Positions 19,157 to 28,825 of a stretch of DNA of 64,000 nt are shown one piece after another. The DNA comes from Bacteroidaceae bacterium (GTDB lineage Bacteria; Bacteroidota; Bacteroidia; Bacteroidales; Bacteroidaceae): contig JAFZVY010000136.1 of NCBI GenBank assembly GCA_017617575.1, positions 1 through 64,000 of the forward strand, written 5' to 3'. Position 1 is the stretch's first letter, and each line of letters begins with the position of its first letter. Both the position numbers and the translations under genes were made by a program. The notes beneath the pieces are model-generated. The model was not told where the DNA came from. It saw only the letters and a program-made list of their open reading frames with translations, and searched no databases.

Positions 19157-22100
19157 ATGAACAGACTAACAAACCTTATTCTGCTTATCGCATTTTTCTT
19201 TATGTCGGCTGGCACAAGTGTGTCGGCACAGGAACGTCGTCCTATCGATTCACAGCATCCGATGTGGCTCATCCACGTGGATGTGTGGAACAAGGCAGAC
19301 CCACAGAAGATTATTGACCTCATCCCTGCGTCCATCAAGCCATACGTGGTGATGAACCTTTCGCTCTCCTGTCAGTACGACAAGGAGAAGAACGTGTATA
19401 AGATGCCACAGAATGCCGTAAGGACATACAAGTCATGGGCAACCGTATGCCAGCACAACGGTATGTGGTTTACGTGTCAGCCTGCAAGTGGCGGTCACAC
19501 CCACATACAGGATGACGACCTTGAGACTTTCGAGTATTTCTACAAGACATATCCTAACTTCCTTGGCTGGAACTATGCCGAGCAGTTCTGGGGATTCGAT
19601 GAGCCAAACGACAAGAGTTCAAGCACGCAGACTTCACGTATTGCGCTCTTCGCCAAGCTCGTGCCAATGGCTCACAAGTACGGTGGATTTCTCACCATCA
19701 GCTTCTGCGGTAACATCTGGTCACACCCACTCAATCCTGTTGGTATGATGAAGCGTAACAGCAACCTCCTCAAGGCTTGCCAGCAATATCCAGAGGCTAT
19801 CCTTTGGCTATACAAATATACTACTTCATCATGTTTCTACAACAACGAGAGTGTGACGTTCTCACCTTTCATCTCCGGTCTTGCAAAGAACTATGGAGTG
19901 CGTTACGACAACTGTGGCTACAACGGTGCTCTCGATGCTCTCCTCGGTGAGAACCATGGTAAGAAATACCCTGTGGCAGCCGGTATCGGTACTGTCATGG
20001 AGCAGACTTGCGTAAACGGTGGTGCTGTATGGGATGGTCCAGAACTTATCTGGACAGAGGATTTCCAGAACCTCAATAACTCTACAGTCAATGGCTATAC
20101 TCGTCGCAACTGGGGATGCTTCCCTGGATTCAAGAACGCTTGGCTCGATATGTTCCAGAAGATTGTGGACGGCGAGATGTACATCCCTTCCCGTGAGGAA
20201 GTGGTTGGCAGAACAAAGATTGTCATCATAAATAATGTTTCAAGCGGCAATGATGAACAGAAGTATGCCGCTTGGGGTGACCTCTACAACGGACTCTACA
20301 AGCAGACAGACCCATTCAACAAGGGTGACGGACAGTGGATGAACAACTACTGCTACTTCAAAAAGACAGGTCGCTATGGTGCAATACCTGTTGCCATCCA
20401 GATGTACGATGACTTGGCAAAGTCCATCCCTGTGAAGGTGAACAAGTCTGCTTACTCTTCACGCTGGTCAACACAGCAGAAGAAGGTGGACGAGTTTAAC
20501 AAATACTACCCAGAGGTGAGCACAGGAGACCTCTACGTCAACCGTCTTCGCAACCAACTCGTGACATACACTCCTTACACATACCTCAACAAGAAGGTGA
20601 CGGCTACGGGTCGCATCCCTCTCCAGTACAATACGTGTGACTCGCTTATCCTCACATACGGAAAGTTGTCTTCAGGTCTTGTGCATGAATACAAGGATCA
20701 CATCACTCTTTACCTCAACAACTACCGAAGCGATACAACTACACAGGTGCTCGACAAGATTGTGGTAAAGGGAGCAACAGCACAGCCTACATACACAATG
20801 AAGAGACGCGTCAATGCCACAGGTTCTGCCACAGAGGAATGGGATGAGGAAGAACATATCTACACGCTCAACGTTAAGCACTTGGGTGCAGTTGATGTCA
20901 ACATCATCTGTAGCGGAAACGGTACAGACCGTTTGACAGACTCCCTCGTAGTGGAGGCTCTTGAGAAGCCAAAGCAGCCAGAGGAATACCGTGGTCCTGT
21001 AGTCATCGAGGCAGAGGACATGGATTACAAAAATATCAAGAGTTGCGTGACAGACCCATACAACTGGTATCCTAACGTGAGGGGACATGCCGGCAACGGA
21101 TTTGCCGACATGGGTACAAACACTTCTGGTGCGCTCACATACACATACAACTGTAAGGAAGCTGGTACATACAAGATTGATGTTCGTTACACAACAATCA
21201 ACGCAACAAAGGATGGTCGCATGACAATATATGCCAACGGTACACGCCAGGCAGTCACATTCCCAAAGACTGAGACCAACGAGTGGCGCAGGGCATCAGT
21301 GGAGGCAACACTCAAGGAAGGCAAGAACGTGGTTACCATCACCAACGCAGGTGGCGTGAACTCATACGTTGACAATATCACCATCGCGCCTGCCGACTGC
21401 AAGGCAGAGAAATTTGCCATCATCATCCGTGAGTCAGAGTTCGGTACAGTCACTATGGCAGCCGACTCTGCAAGCGAGGGCGAAATAGTGAGCCTCAATG
21501 TAACTCCTGTCGAGGGCTACAAGCACATTGGCTGGAACATTGTTCACGGAAACATCGTGATACACACAGACAACACATTTGTCATGCCAGACGACAACGT
21601 GACCATCATGCCAGTGTTCGAGGACCTCACATCCGTCTATAGCCTTAACCTCAGTAACGTTCTTGCAGGAACGATACCTGAAGGATGGCGAGCAGTACAG
21701 GAGAACAACGAGGTACACGAATATCCAAAGTCATTCACGGCAGGAGCGAGAGTATTCAGCGGATTCTCTGGACATCAGGGCAAAGCATTCTATTGGCGCG
21801 AGGGCTATGCCGAGTACGGACGTCTGTCAGCCTACCCTCTCGAACTTGAGGAAGGATGCTACCGATTCACATACTCAATGGCTGCATGGAAGAGCAATCC
21901 ACGTTACAAGGCACAGATACTCGATGCACAGAGCAACGTGATAGCAGAGTCTGCATCCACACTCTCCTACCCTAACGTCAATGGTAACTCAGGAGGCAAC
22001 ATATCAACTGCCAAGAACTATACACTTGAGTTCCGCGTGGAGAACAAGGGCAAGCACTACATCAAGTTTATCAACGCAAGCAACACAAGCGATTTCGACG

Positions 22101-22294
22101 AGTTCCTGCTTGCAGAGTGCAAGCTCAACACCATGCCAGACCCAACGTCAATCGACCCAACGGAAGGCAACACGGCTAACGATGCACCAGTAGAGATATT
22201 CAGTATCACGGGTGTACGTCAACCATCATTCACCAAGGGCGTGAACATCATCCGCACACCAGACGGAAAGACACGCAAGATTCACGTGAAGTAA
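19157..22294 (+). CDS. Secreted GH98-family endo-glycosidase with carbohydrate-binding domain
   Basis: 1045 residues. The signal peptide ends near VSAQE. Residues about 30-370 match the GH98 catalytic module: SQHPMWLIHVDVWNKADPQK, PASIKPYVVMNLSLS, NYAEQFWGFDE with acidic residues, and WTEDFQNLNN. GH98 contains blood-group endo-beta-galactosidases and, in gut Bacteroides, xylanases. A beta-rich middle (370-600) is followed by a CBM35/CBM6-like domain (VVIEAEDMDY ... YVDNITIAPA, about 610-750), an InlB-type beta-repeat (FGTVTMAADSASEGE ... VMPVFED), a jelly-roll-like domain and a short Por-like tail (FSITGVRQPSFTKGVNI). Substrate is unknown, and no SusC/SusD pair or regulator lies beside it. 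A terminator follows at 22318. Confidence 0.85.
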   Translation: MNRLTNLILLIAFFFMSAGTSVSAQERRPIDSQHPMWLIHVDVWNKADPQKIIDLIPASIKPYVVMNLSLSCQYDKEKNVYKMPQNAVRTYKSWATVCQHNGMWFTCQPASGGHTHIQDDDLETFEYFYKTYPNFLGWNYAEQFWGFDEPNDKSSSTQTSRIALFAKLVPMAHKYGGFLTISFCGNIWSHPLNPVGMMKRNSNLLKACQQYPEAILWLYKYTTSSCFYNNESVTFSPFISGLAKNYGVRYDNCGYNGALDALLGENHGKKYPVAAGIGTVMEQTCVNGGAVWDGPELIWTEDFQNLNNSTVNGYTRRNWGCFPGFKNAWLDMFQKIVDGEMYIPSREEVVGRTKIVIINNVSSGNDEQKYAAWGDLYNGLYKQTDPFNKGDGQWMNNYCYFKKTGRYGAIPVAIQMYDDLAKSIPVKVNKSAYSSRWSTQQKKVDEFNKYYPEVSTGDLYVNRLRNQLVTYTPYTYLNKKVTATGRIPLQYNTCDSLILTYGKLSSGLVHEYKDHITLYLNNYRSDTTTQVLDKIVVKGATAQPTYTMKRRVNATGSATEEWDEEEHIYTLNVKHLGAVDVNIICSGNGTDRLTDSLVVEALEKPKQPEEYRGPVVIEAEDMDYKNIKSCVTDPYNWYPNVRGHAGNGFADMGTNTSGALTYTYNCKEAGTYKIDVRYTTINATKDGRMTIYANGTRQAVTFPKTETNEWRRASVEATLKEGKNVVTITNAGGVNSYVDNITIAPADCKAEKFAIIIRESEFGTVTMAADSASEGEIVSLNVTPVEGYKHIGWNIVHGNIVIHTDNTFVMPDDNVTIMPVFEDLTSVYSLNLSNVLAGTIPEGWRAVQENNEVHEYPKSFTAGARVFSGFSGHQGKAFYWREGYAEYGRLSAYPLELEEGCYRFTYSMAAWKSNPRYKAQILDAQSNVIAESASTLSYPNVNGNSGGNISTAKNYTLEFRVENKGKHYIKFINASNTSDFDEFLLAECKLNTMPDPTSIDPTEGNTANDAPVEIFSITGVRQPSFTKGVNIIRTPDGKTRKIHVK

Positions 22295-22317
22295 ATTGTA
22301 GCATATATATATTCTTT

Positions 22318-22354
22318 GGGCGTGGCAATCATCAGGTTGTCACGCCCTTTTTTT
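22318..22354 (+). terminator. Rho-independent terminator after the GH98 gene
   Basis: An 11-bp stem, GGGCGTGGCAA with TTGTCACGCCC (one wobble), an 8-nt loop and a run of at least seven T. Confidence 0.85.
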
Positions 22355-22555
22355 CTAAGACCCACCCTATCCCTACCTACAGGGAGGGAACTGAGTCACT
22401 CTGTCCGCAAATTTATCTGCAATGGAACATCCCCTATAGTAAGAAGTCGGGAATAGGACTGCCTCCGTGCATCTAAGAAGCGCATGCGACTTCCGTGGTC
22501 TCACAGTGAATAAGCGCGAGCTTGCATGTTAATTGTAAATTTCGAACTATACTGG

Positions 22556-22770
22556 GTGGAGCATGAGAAGCCCGAAGGGCTGAAAGAACACAGGCAGGTC
22601 GTGGAGCGTAGCGTAACCCCTGCTTATTAGCATCACATCAAACCTAAGAACCCTGAAAGGGTGACAGAATGTCACATCAATTTTTTGGGGGGGAGGGAAC
22701 CCGTCGCCAATGGCGACGGGTTCTAAAAAAATTTCTTGCTCCACGTCCTACCTGTGTTCTATCTGCACAT
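22556..22770. repeat. Interspersed element with 23-bp terminal inverted repeats
   Basis: The 22294-22886 gap has no gene. Its centre is framed by AGAACACAGGCAGGTCGTGG (22585-22607 arm) and its near-perfect inverse (22738-22760; 2 mismatches in 23). Between them lie CCCTGAAAGGGT (22651-22662) and the palindrome AACCCGTCGCCAATGGCGAC-GGGTT (22699-22723). Just outside the left arm is CCCGAAGGGCTGAAAG. This is the style of interspersed intergenic repeat seen in many Bacteroidetes. No transposase is present. Confidence 0.6.
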
Positions 22771-22827
22771 CAAGTTTTAACAAGAGCGCTTCCAACTGCA
22801 CAATTCAAACTTTTTTCTCACATTACA

Positions 22828-22858
22828 TTTGCAGTAAAAATAAAAGCATTATCTTTGC
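22828..22858 (+). promoter_or_regulatory. Promoter of the SIMPL gene
   Basis: TTTG (22828-22831), 18 nt, then TATCTTTGC (22850-22858); transcription would start about 22 nt before the ATG. Confidence 0.75.
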
Positions 22859-22885
22859 ACCGAAAGACAAACATTAAAACTACTT

Positions 22886-23596
22886 ATGATTATGGACAAA
22901 AGATCTATCATTGGTGCAGCATGCATCATCGCAATCGGTTTATTAGGACTTGGTTGGAGCATCAAGTCTGGTATCGTGGCATTCAAGGACCGTGACCGTA
23001 TCGTAACAGTCAAGGGACTCGCAGAACGTGAGGTAAAGGCAGACAAGGTCACATGGCCTCTCGTGTACAAGGAGCTTGGTAACGACCCAATGGAGATGTA
23101 CAACCTACTTGAGCGCAAGAACCAGAAGGTTGTCGCATTCCTCAAGAACGCAGGAATCAAGGACTCAGAGATTATCGTCAACCCACCATCAATCTCCGAC
23201 CGTCAGGCAGACATCTACGGCAACGACATCCTCAGTTACCGCTACAAGGCAACGAGCGTCATCACAGTAACATCAAACGATGTGGAGAAGGTATCATCAC
23301 TCATCCGCAAGCAGACAGACCTTATGAAGCAAGGCATTGCCATCGTGAATGACGAGTACGGCAACTCCATCAACTACGACTTCACAGGACTTAACAAGAT
23401 TAAGCCTGAGATGGTGGAGGAAGCAACACGCAACGCCCGTGCCACAGCCGAGAAGTTTGCAGAAGACAGTGGTAGTGACCTTGGCGACATCCGCACAGCA
23501 TACCAAGGTCAGATATCCATAGAAGATCGTGACGCTAACACTCCATTCATCAAGCGTGTACGTGTAGTAACAACTATCGAATACAACTTGGAATAA
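22886..23596 (+). CDS. SIMPL-domain (DUF541) protein
   Basis: 236 residues. An N-terminal hydrophobic anchor (IIGAACIIAIGLLGLGWSI) is followed by a single SIMPL domain: DRIVTVKGLAEREVKADKVT at the front, ISDRQADIYGNDILSYRYKA in the middle, and ARATAEKFAEDSGSDLGDIR before the last strands. SIMPL proteins form oligomeric periplasmic or membrane-bound assemblies and have been linked to oxidative-stress defence; the substrate is unknown. A second ATG two codons downstream is an equally possible start. It has its own promoter and a shared bidirectional terminator. Confidence 0.85.
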   Translation: MIMDKRSIIGAACIIAIGLLGLGWSIKSGIVAFKDRDRIVTVKGLAEREVKADKVTWPLVYKELGNDPMEMYNLLERKNQKVVAFLKNAGIKDSEIIVNPPSISDRQADIYGNDILSYRYKATSVITVTSNDVEKVSSLIRKQTDLMKQGIAIVNDEYGNSINYDFTGLNKIKPEMVEEATRNARATAEKFAEDSGSDLGDIRTAYQGQISIEDRDANTPFIKRVRVVTTIEYNLE

Positions 23597-23637
23597 AGGC
23601 AAACGTGGGGATTTACCCTCTAATAACAATAGACAAT

Positions 23638-23675
23638 AAAAAGAGATTTGGTACACGTGTACCAAATCTCTTTTT
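23638..23675. terminator. Bidirectional terminator
   Basis: A perfect self-complementary sequence of two 19-nt arms (AAAAAGAGATTTGGTACAC and its inverse) centred at 23656/23657. A-run and T-run flanks on both sides suit termination from both strands between convergent genes. Confidence 0.85.
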
Positions 23676-23698
23676 TGCTTCGGAATAATCAGGTTGAA

Positions 23699-24196
23699 TC
23701 AGCAGGTGGCTGTCCTAACTTCGTAGCGGTAAGGAGTGGATGGGTCAAGATACATGGCAAGGTTAACACAAAACAACTTTTGTCTGCGGAGCTTCATCTC
23801 CCACGACTTGTACTTCGTCGGAAGCTTTGACATTGTGTAACGAATACTGTTGGCAAACTTCTTTGCCTCACGCTTCGTCTGATACCCAAGACTCTGTAGC
23901 ATACGTGCGTAGTCAATGTAGTCGCACCTGTCCTTCAACAGACCGTGGTCGTCAAGGACTGCCATCAGGCACGCAAAGTGCCACGGCTTGAAACATAGCT
24001 TAGACATGTTAACAATCTTTTCTCTAACAAAAGGAGAATTGAACACCAAAGCCTTGCTAAAGCTATTGGCTACTACTTTATTAGATTCACTAACAGCAGA
24101 AATCTCATCTGCCATCTTTACCCCAATAGTGTCAATGTTTCTTGACACATTAGCGCCAAGGGCTTCGGCGCTTTCATCTCTTTCTAAATTAATCAT
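23699..24196 (-). CDS. Hypothetical protein at the edge of the RM island
   Basis: 165 residues from ATG 24196; a GTG nine bases upstream is possible. I do not recognise it. The N-terminal 70 residues are acidic and helical (NLERDESAEALGANVSRNID). The C-terminal half is basic and aromatic, with FKPWHFACLMAVLDDHGLLK and repeated Lys/Arg (YQTKREAKKFANSIRYTMSK). No signal peptide or membrane span. A TTTG-N20-TATTTTTGT promoter (24299-24331, minus strand) lies about 100 nt upstream. It converges on the SIMPL gene. Its position beside the restriction island suggests accessory DNA, but this is inference. Confidence 0.6.
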   Translation of the reverse strand: MINLERDESAEALGANVSRNIDTIGVKMADEISAVSESNKVVANSFSKALVFNSPFVREKIVNMSKLCFKPWHFACLMAVLDDHGLLKDRCDYIDYARMLQSLGYQTKREAKKFANSIRYTMSKLPTKYKSWEMKLRRQKLFCVNLAMYLDPSTPYRYEVRTATC

Positions 24197-24298
24197 AATA
24201 AACACTTATTAAGAAATTAATATTAAGATAAATAATATGGCTATTTTCACAATTAGCCAAAAAATTTATTTCGATTTGGTATACATTAAATGTATAAT

Positions 24299-24331
24299 AC
24301 AAAAATACTGTGAATAAATGAATTGACCAAA
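24299..24331 (-). promoter_or_regulatory. Promoter of the 23699-24196 gene
   Basis: Minus strand: TTTG (24328-24331), 20 nt, TATTTTTGT (24299-24307). The leader is about 95 nt. Confidence 0.5.
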
Positions 24332-24530
24332 TCACATGCACAACTTTTTTGCGGGAAATGTGTTAAAAACGCAGATTTCTTATATATATCAGTTATAAAT
24401 AAGATTTTGGATGAAAAATACCCATCCAAGATGCACAGATTACATGAAGGACACTATTTTTTCAATTTAAAACCAAGCAAAAAACACTCTGGAAAACCAT
24501 AGCAAGAAAATACGCCTCACGATGCCGAAA

Positions 24531-24572
24531 TTTTTTGTACGCGTACAAAAAAATTTTCGTGCGCGCACGAAA
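24531..24572. repeat. Two adjacent perfect palindromes in the hsdR upstream region
   Basis: In the gene-free 24.20-24.92 kb gap, TTTTTTGTACGCGTAC-AAAAAA (22 bp, 24531-24552) is followed after two bases by TTTCGTGCGCGCACGAAA (18 bp, 24555-24572). Both are exact palindromes with alternating purine-pyrimidine cores. The rest of the gap is AT-rich and shows only the promoters noted. Confidence 0.75.
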
Positions 24573-24854
24573 TAAATTTTGTTCCTCGTGCATAAAAAAC
24601 ACTTACGCTCATTAGGGTTTTAAATAGCGAGTGGCTATCGCCTATTTCGTACCATCATGAAGAAATATACACACCTACCACTTTCGATTTAAAAGCCATA
24701 AGCACATTTTGAAGCTATTATTAAGCTCCCATACCAATGTAAAAACGTTGTTCTATCAGATTCGTTTTACAAATTTATTTTGAATCTCCAACGGAATATA
24801 AGGCAAGCCAGCACATTCCAATCATGCTCATAACAAATTTATCATGCATATTAC

Positions 24855-24886
24855 GTTGTACTTTGACAGAAATTGAGTATCTTTGC
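24855..24886 (+). promoter_or_regulatory. Promoter of the type I RM operon
   Basis: GTTG (24855-24858), 19 nt, TATCTTTGC (24878-24886). Transcription would start near 24893, leaving a leader of about 32 nt before the hsdR ATG. Confidence 0.75.
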
Positions 24887-24924
24887 AGTATATACACATA
24901 ATAAACACTTATCGGAAGTTGCGT

Positions 24925-27267
24925 ATGGAGAACATATTGAATTTGTCTGAAGAAGACATTAAACTTCGCTACATAACACCGTCCATCATGAATAAAGGGT
25001 GGTCGGTCAATGACATAACAATGGAAACTAAGGTTAAACTGACAGATGGAAAGATTAACCTTAGAGGTAATTTAGTGTCCCGTGGCAAGGCTAAATATGC
25101 AGATTATGTTCTTTATTACAACCGTGCAACTCCGATTGCCATTGTTGAAGCCAAGGATGCAAAGCACTCTGTTTCATTTGGTTTGCAACAGGCAAAGGAA
25201 TATGCCAAGATGATGGATGTTCCATTTGCTTACAGTTCAAATGGGCAGGGCTATCAAGAATACGATTTCTTGACAGGAAAGGAAAGAACGTTCCATATGG
25301 ACGAGTTCCCAACCATGTTGGAGTTATATAATCGTTTCTTAAGTGAAAGCAACGAAGGTAGGGGATTGTCTCAGAACGAAAAGACAATCATAGACCAGCC
25401 TTTCTGTACGGGTCAGGACATATTCCCTCCTCGCTATTACCAGCGCAATGCCGTCAACCGTACCGTTAATGCTGTGGCACAAGGCAAGAATCGCCTCTTG
25501 CTTGTCATGGCAACAGGTACTGGTAAGACATACACGGCTTTTCAGATTGTCTATCGACTGCTAAAGGCTGGTTTGGTAAAGAAAGTCTTGTATCTTGCAG
25601 ACCGCAATGTCTTGGTTGACCAGTCCATCCAACAAGACTTCAAACCACTGAACAAGACCATCCATAAAGTCAACTACCAGCAAGACTTGGGTAGTGGCAT
25701 TACGGCATACGAGGTTTACTTTGCTTTGTACCAGCAGCTCATCGGACAAGGTGGCAAACAGAACTACAAGGAGCTGTTCAAGCCAGAATTTTTTGACATG
25801 GTAATTGTTGATGAGTGTCACCGCGGTAGTGCAAAGGACGATAGCAACTGGCGTGAGATTCTTGAATATTTCGATGGAGCAATCCAGCTCGGTATGACGG
25901 CAACGCCAAAGGAGACTAAATATCAGTCAAGCATCACATATTTCGGTGAGCCAATCTACACATACAGTCTAAAAGAAGGTATTGAAGATGGATTCCTTGC
26001 ACCATTTAAGGTGGTCAACATTACGACAAACATTGGTGACGAATGGCGACCTGTAAAGGGGCAGAAGGATATAAATGGCAATCTCATCGAAGACCGCATT
26101 TACAACAATTCCGACTATGATTACAGCATAGTCATCGAAGACCGCATACGCGAGGTTGCACGGGAGATAACAAACTATCTGAAGAGTACAGACCGCATGG
26201 CAAAAACCATTGTGTTCTGTGCCGACGAGGAGCACGCCGACAGGATGCGAACAGCCCTTGTCAATGAGAATTCAGATATGTGTAAGGCGAATCCAGACTA
26301 TGTGGTTCGCATCACAGGCAGCGACCCTTACGGACAGTCCAAGCTTGACTATTTCATATCCGTAGCATCAAAATATCCTGTCGTTGCCACCACAAGCAAA
26401 CTTCTTTCAACTGGTGTCGATTGCAAGATGGTTAAGCTCATTGTGCTTGACCAACGCATCAACTCTATGACAGAGTTTAAGCAGATTGTCGGTCGTGGAA
26501 CGAGAATACGAGAGAAAGAGGGTAAGACGCATTTCACCATCATGGATTTCCGCAACATCACACGATTGTTTGCAGACCCAGATTGGGATGGACCGATAGA
26601 AGTGGACAAGGATTACTCCCCAAATAATAATAAGCCAACATACCACCCAGTTCCAGACGGCCCTTCCAACGTCAAAGAACCAGAAAATACGATAAAGCCG
26701 ATTGTTGACAAGAATGGTTGTAAGGTCAAGGTTATAAACAAAGTGGTGTCTGTATATGATGCTAACGGAAAGCTTCTGCGCACGGAAAGCATCACGGACT
26801 ATACTCGAAAGAATATAAATGACACATACGCCAATCTCGACGACTTTATCCTTCACTGGAACGAGGCAGAGAAGAAGACGGAGATTACAGACTTGTTGCG
26901 TGAAAGTGGCATTGACCTCCAAGCCATGAAGCAAGAGAGGAACATGGAGGATGTTGATGACTTCGACTTCATTTGCCATATAGCATACGGAAAGAAGCCA
27001 TTGACAAGGCGTGAGCGCGCTAACGACGTTAAGAAGCGTGATGTCTTCAACAAGTATGGCAATGAAGCCAGAAAAGTGCTTGACGCACTTCTGGAGAAAT
27101 ACGCCAATGAGGGCATAACACAATTGGAGAACAGGATGGTACTGCGTCTCGACCCATTCCGTCAAATGGGTTCACCTGCCAACATCGCCAAGTTATTTGG
27201 TGGCAATCAGCAGTATTTCTCCGCAGTAAAGGAACTTGAAAAATTAATATATAGCAATTTTGCATAA
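24925..27267 (+). CDS. hsdR: Type I restriction enzyme, restriction/translocase subunit
   Basis: 780 residues from ATG 24925 (MENILNLSEEDIKLRY); earlier in-frame codons overlap the promoter. HsdR is the motor-nuclease of the HsdR2M2S complex: it translocates unmethylated DNA with ATP and cuts at distance. Seen: an N-terminal PD-(D/E)XK-like nuclease (YADYVLYYNRATPIAIVEAK), Walker A MATGTGKT at about 196-202, the DECH box IVDECHRG near 297, SF2 motif III GMTATPKET, motif VI IVGRGTRIREKEGK, and an EcoEI-type C-terminal domain. hsdM follows after 6 nt. Confidence 0.95.
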   Translation: MENILNLSEEDIKLRYITPSIMNKGWSVNDITMETKVKLTDGKINLRGNLVSRGKAKYADYVLYYNRATPIAIVEAKDAKHSVSFGLQQAKEYAKMMDVPFAYSSNGQGYQEYDFLTGKERTFHMDEFPTMLELYNRFLSESNEGRGLSQNEKTIIDQPFCTGQDIFPPRYYQRNAVNRTVNAVAQGKNRLLLVMATGTGKTYTAFQIVYRLLKAGLVKKVLYLADRNVLVDQSIQQDFKPLNKTIHKVNYQQDLGSGITAYEVYFALYQQLIGQGGKQNYKELFKPEFFDMVIVDECHRGSAKDDSNWREILEYFDGAIQLGMTATPKETKYQSSITYFGEPIYTYSLKEGIEDGFLAPFKVVNITTNIGDEWRPVKGQKDINGNLIEDRIYNNSDYDYSIVIEDRIREVAREITNYLKSTDRMAKTIVFCADEEHADRMRTALVNENSDMCKANPDYVVRITGSDPYGQSKLDYFISVASKYPVVATTSKLLSTGVDCKMVKLIVLDQRINSMTEFKQIVGRGTRIREKEGKTHFTIMDFRNITRLFADPDWDGPIEVDKDYSPNNNKPTYHPVPDGPSNVKEPENTIKPIVDKNGCKVKVINKVVSVYDANGKLLRTESITDYTRKNINDTYANLDDFILHWNEAEKKTEITDLLRESGIDLQAMKQERNMEDVDDFDFICHIAYGKKPLTRRERANDVKKRDVFNKYGNEARKVLDALLEKYANEGITQLENRMVLRLDPFRQMGSPANIAKLFGGNQQYFSAVKELEKLIYSNFA

Positions 27268-27273
27268 TAAGAT

Positions 27274-28782
27274 ATGGCACTAAACAACTTTGTCAAGAAC
27301 ATACGTAACATCATGCGCAACGACGCAGGTATCAATGGTGACGCACAGCGTATCGAACAGATAGCATGGATGTTGTTCCTGAAAGTATATGATGAGAAGG
27401 AGAACGATTGGGAGTTTAACGAAGATGACTACACCTCTTTCATCCCAGAGAACTGTAGATGGCGCAACTGGGCTAAGGACAATGGAGACGGTGAGGCTTT
27501 GACAGCCGACAACCTGTTGAAGTTTGTCAATGACACCCTTTTCCCTACGTTGAAGGAACTTGAGGTTACGCCGGACACACCAATGCGTAGTGCCATAGTA
27601 CGTACAACCTTTGAGGACGCCAACCAGTATATGAAGGATGGTGTACTTCTTCGACAGGTCATCAATGTTATAGACCAACTCGACCTCGGCGATTACGAGG
27701 AGAGCCACGCCTTTGGAGACATTTACGAGTCTATATTGAAGGAAATGCAGTCAGCAGGCTCTGCTGGAGAATTCTACACTCCACGTGCCTTGACAGACTT
27801 TATGGCAGAGATTATCAATCCGAAGGTCGGAGAGAAAATGGCTGACTTTGCCTGTGGTACTGGTGGCTTCATCGCAAGTTGGTTGAAGGCTCTCGACAAG
27901 AAGGTACAGACAGCAGAGGACAAGGAAGAATATGCAAAGTCCATCTACGGAATCGAGAAAAAGCAGTTCCCGTATATGTTGTGTGTCACTAACATGCTCC
28001 TGCATGACATCGACTCTCCAAGTGTGATGCACGACAATTCATTGTCAAAGGATGTACTCAACTATACGGACAGTGACAAGTTCAATGTCATACTTATGAA
28101 CCCTCCATACGGAGGAAGCGAGAAGAATGATATAAAGCAACACTTCCCTTCAGACTTGAGTTCAAGCGAGACTGCCGACCTTTTCATGGTACTTATCATG
28201 TATAGGCTTGCAGAAAATGGACGTGCGGCAGTCATCCTGCCTGATGGATTCCTGTTCGGTACGGACAATGCAAAGCTTGCAATCAAGGAGAAGCTCCTGC
28301 GAGAGTTCAACCTTCACACCATCATTCGTTTGCCTGGTAGCATATTCTCTCCATATACAAGTATTGCGACAAATATCCTTTTCTTCAACAATGAGAAGGC
28401 AGAAGGTGCAGAAGAGGGATTCTGTACAAAAGATACATGGTTCTATCGTCTTGACATGCCAGAGGGCTATAAGCACTTCTCCAAGACTAAGCCAATGAAG
28501 CAGGAACACTGTCAGCCTATCATCGACTGGTGGAATGACCGTCATGAGATAGTGGATGCAGACAGCAACGATGAGAAGTCACGTTGTTTCACGGCACATC
28601 AACTTCTGGACATGGACTGCAACTTTGACCAGTGTAAGTTCCCTAAAGAAGAGGAAGATATCCTGCCTCCAGCCGAATTGCTTGCCGATTATTACAAGAA
28701 GCGTGCAGCTCTCGACCATGAGATAGACAAAACATTGTCTGAGATACAGAAGATTTTGGGAATAGAAATTAAATTTGATTAA
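27274..28782 (+). CDS. hsdM: Type I RM DNA methyltransferase subunit
   Basis: 502 residues. It methylates adenine N6 in both strands of the bipartite target chosen by HsdS. The N-terminal helical HsdM domain (FVKNIRNIMRNDAGINGDAQ) is followed by the N6-MTase domain: motif I ADFACGTGGFIASW near 192 binds SAM, the catalytic motif IV NPPYGG near 275, and GRAAVILPDGFLFG downstream. The C-terminus ends in a short helix (LDHEIDKTLSEIQKILGIE) that would contact HsdS. It is followed by the zinc-finger lipoprotein gene rather than directly by hsdS. Confidence 0.97.
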   Translation: MALNNFVKNIRNIMRNDAGINGDAQRIEQIAWMLFLKVYDEKENDWEFNEDDYTSFIPENCRWRNWAKDNGDGEALTADNLLKFVNDTLFPTLKELEVTPDTPMRSAIVRTTFEDANQYMKDGVLLRQVINVIDQLDLGDYEESHAFGDIYESILKEMQSAGSAGEFYTPRALTDFMAEIINPKVGEKMADFACGTGGFIASWLKALDKKVQTAEDKEEYAKSIYGIEKKQFPYMLCVTNMLLHDIDSPSVMHDNSLSKDVLNYTDSDKFNVILMNPPYGGSEKNDIKQHFPSDLSSSETADLFMVLIMYRLAENGRAAVILPDGFLFGTDNAKLAIKEKLLREFNLHTIIRLPGSIFSPYTSIATNILFFNNEKAEGAEEGFCTKDTWFYRLDMPEGYKHFSKTKPMKQEHCQPIIDWWNDRHEIVDADSNDEKSRCFTAHQLLDMDCNFDQCKFPKEEEDILPPAELLADYYKKRAALDHEIDKTLSEIQKILGIEIKFD

Positions 28783-28825
28783 CAGCAATTATCAAATTTC
28801 ATTGAAATAATGCAAATGCAGTTTT

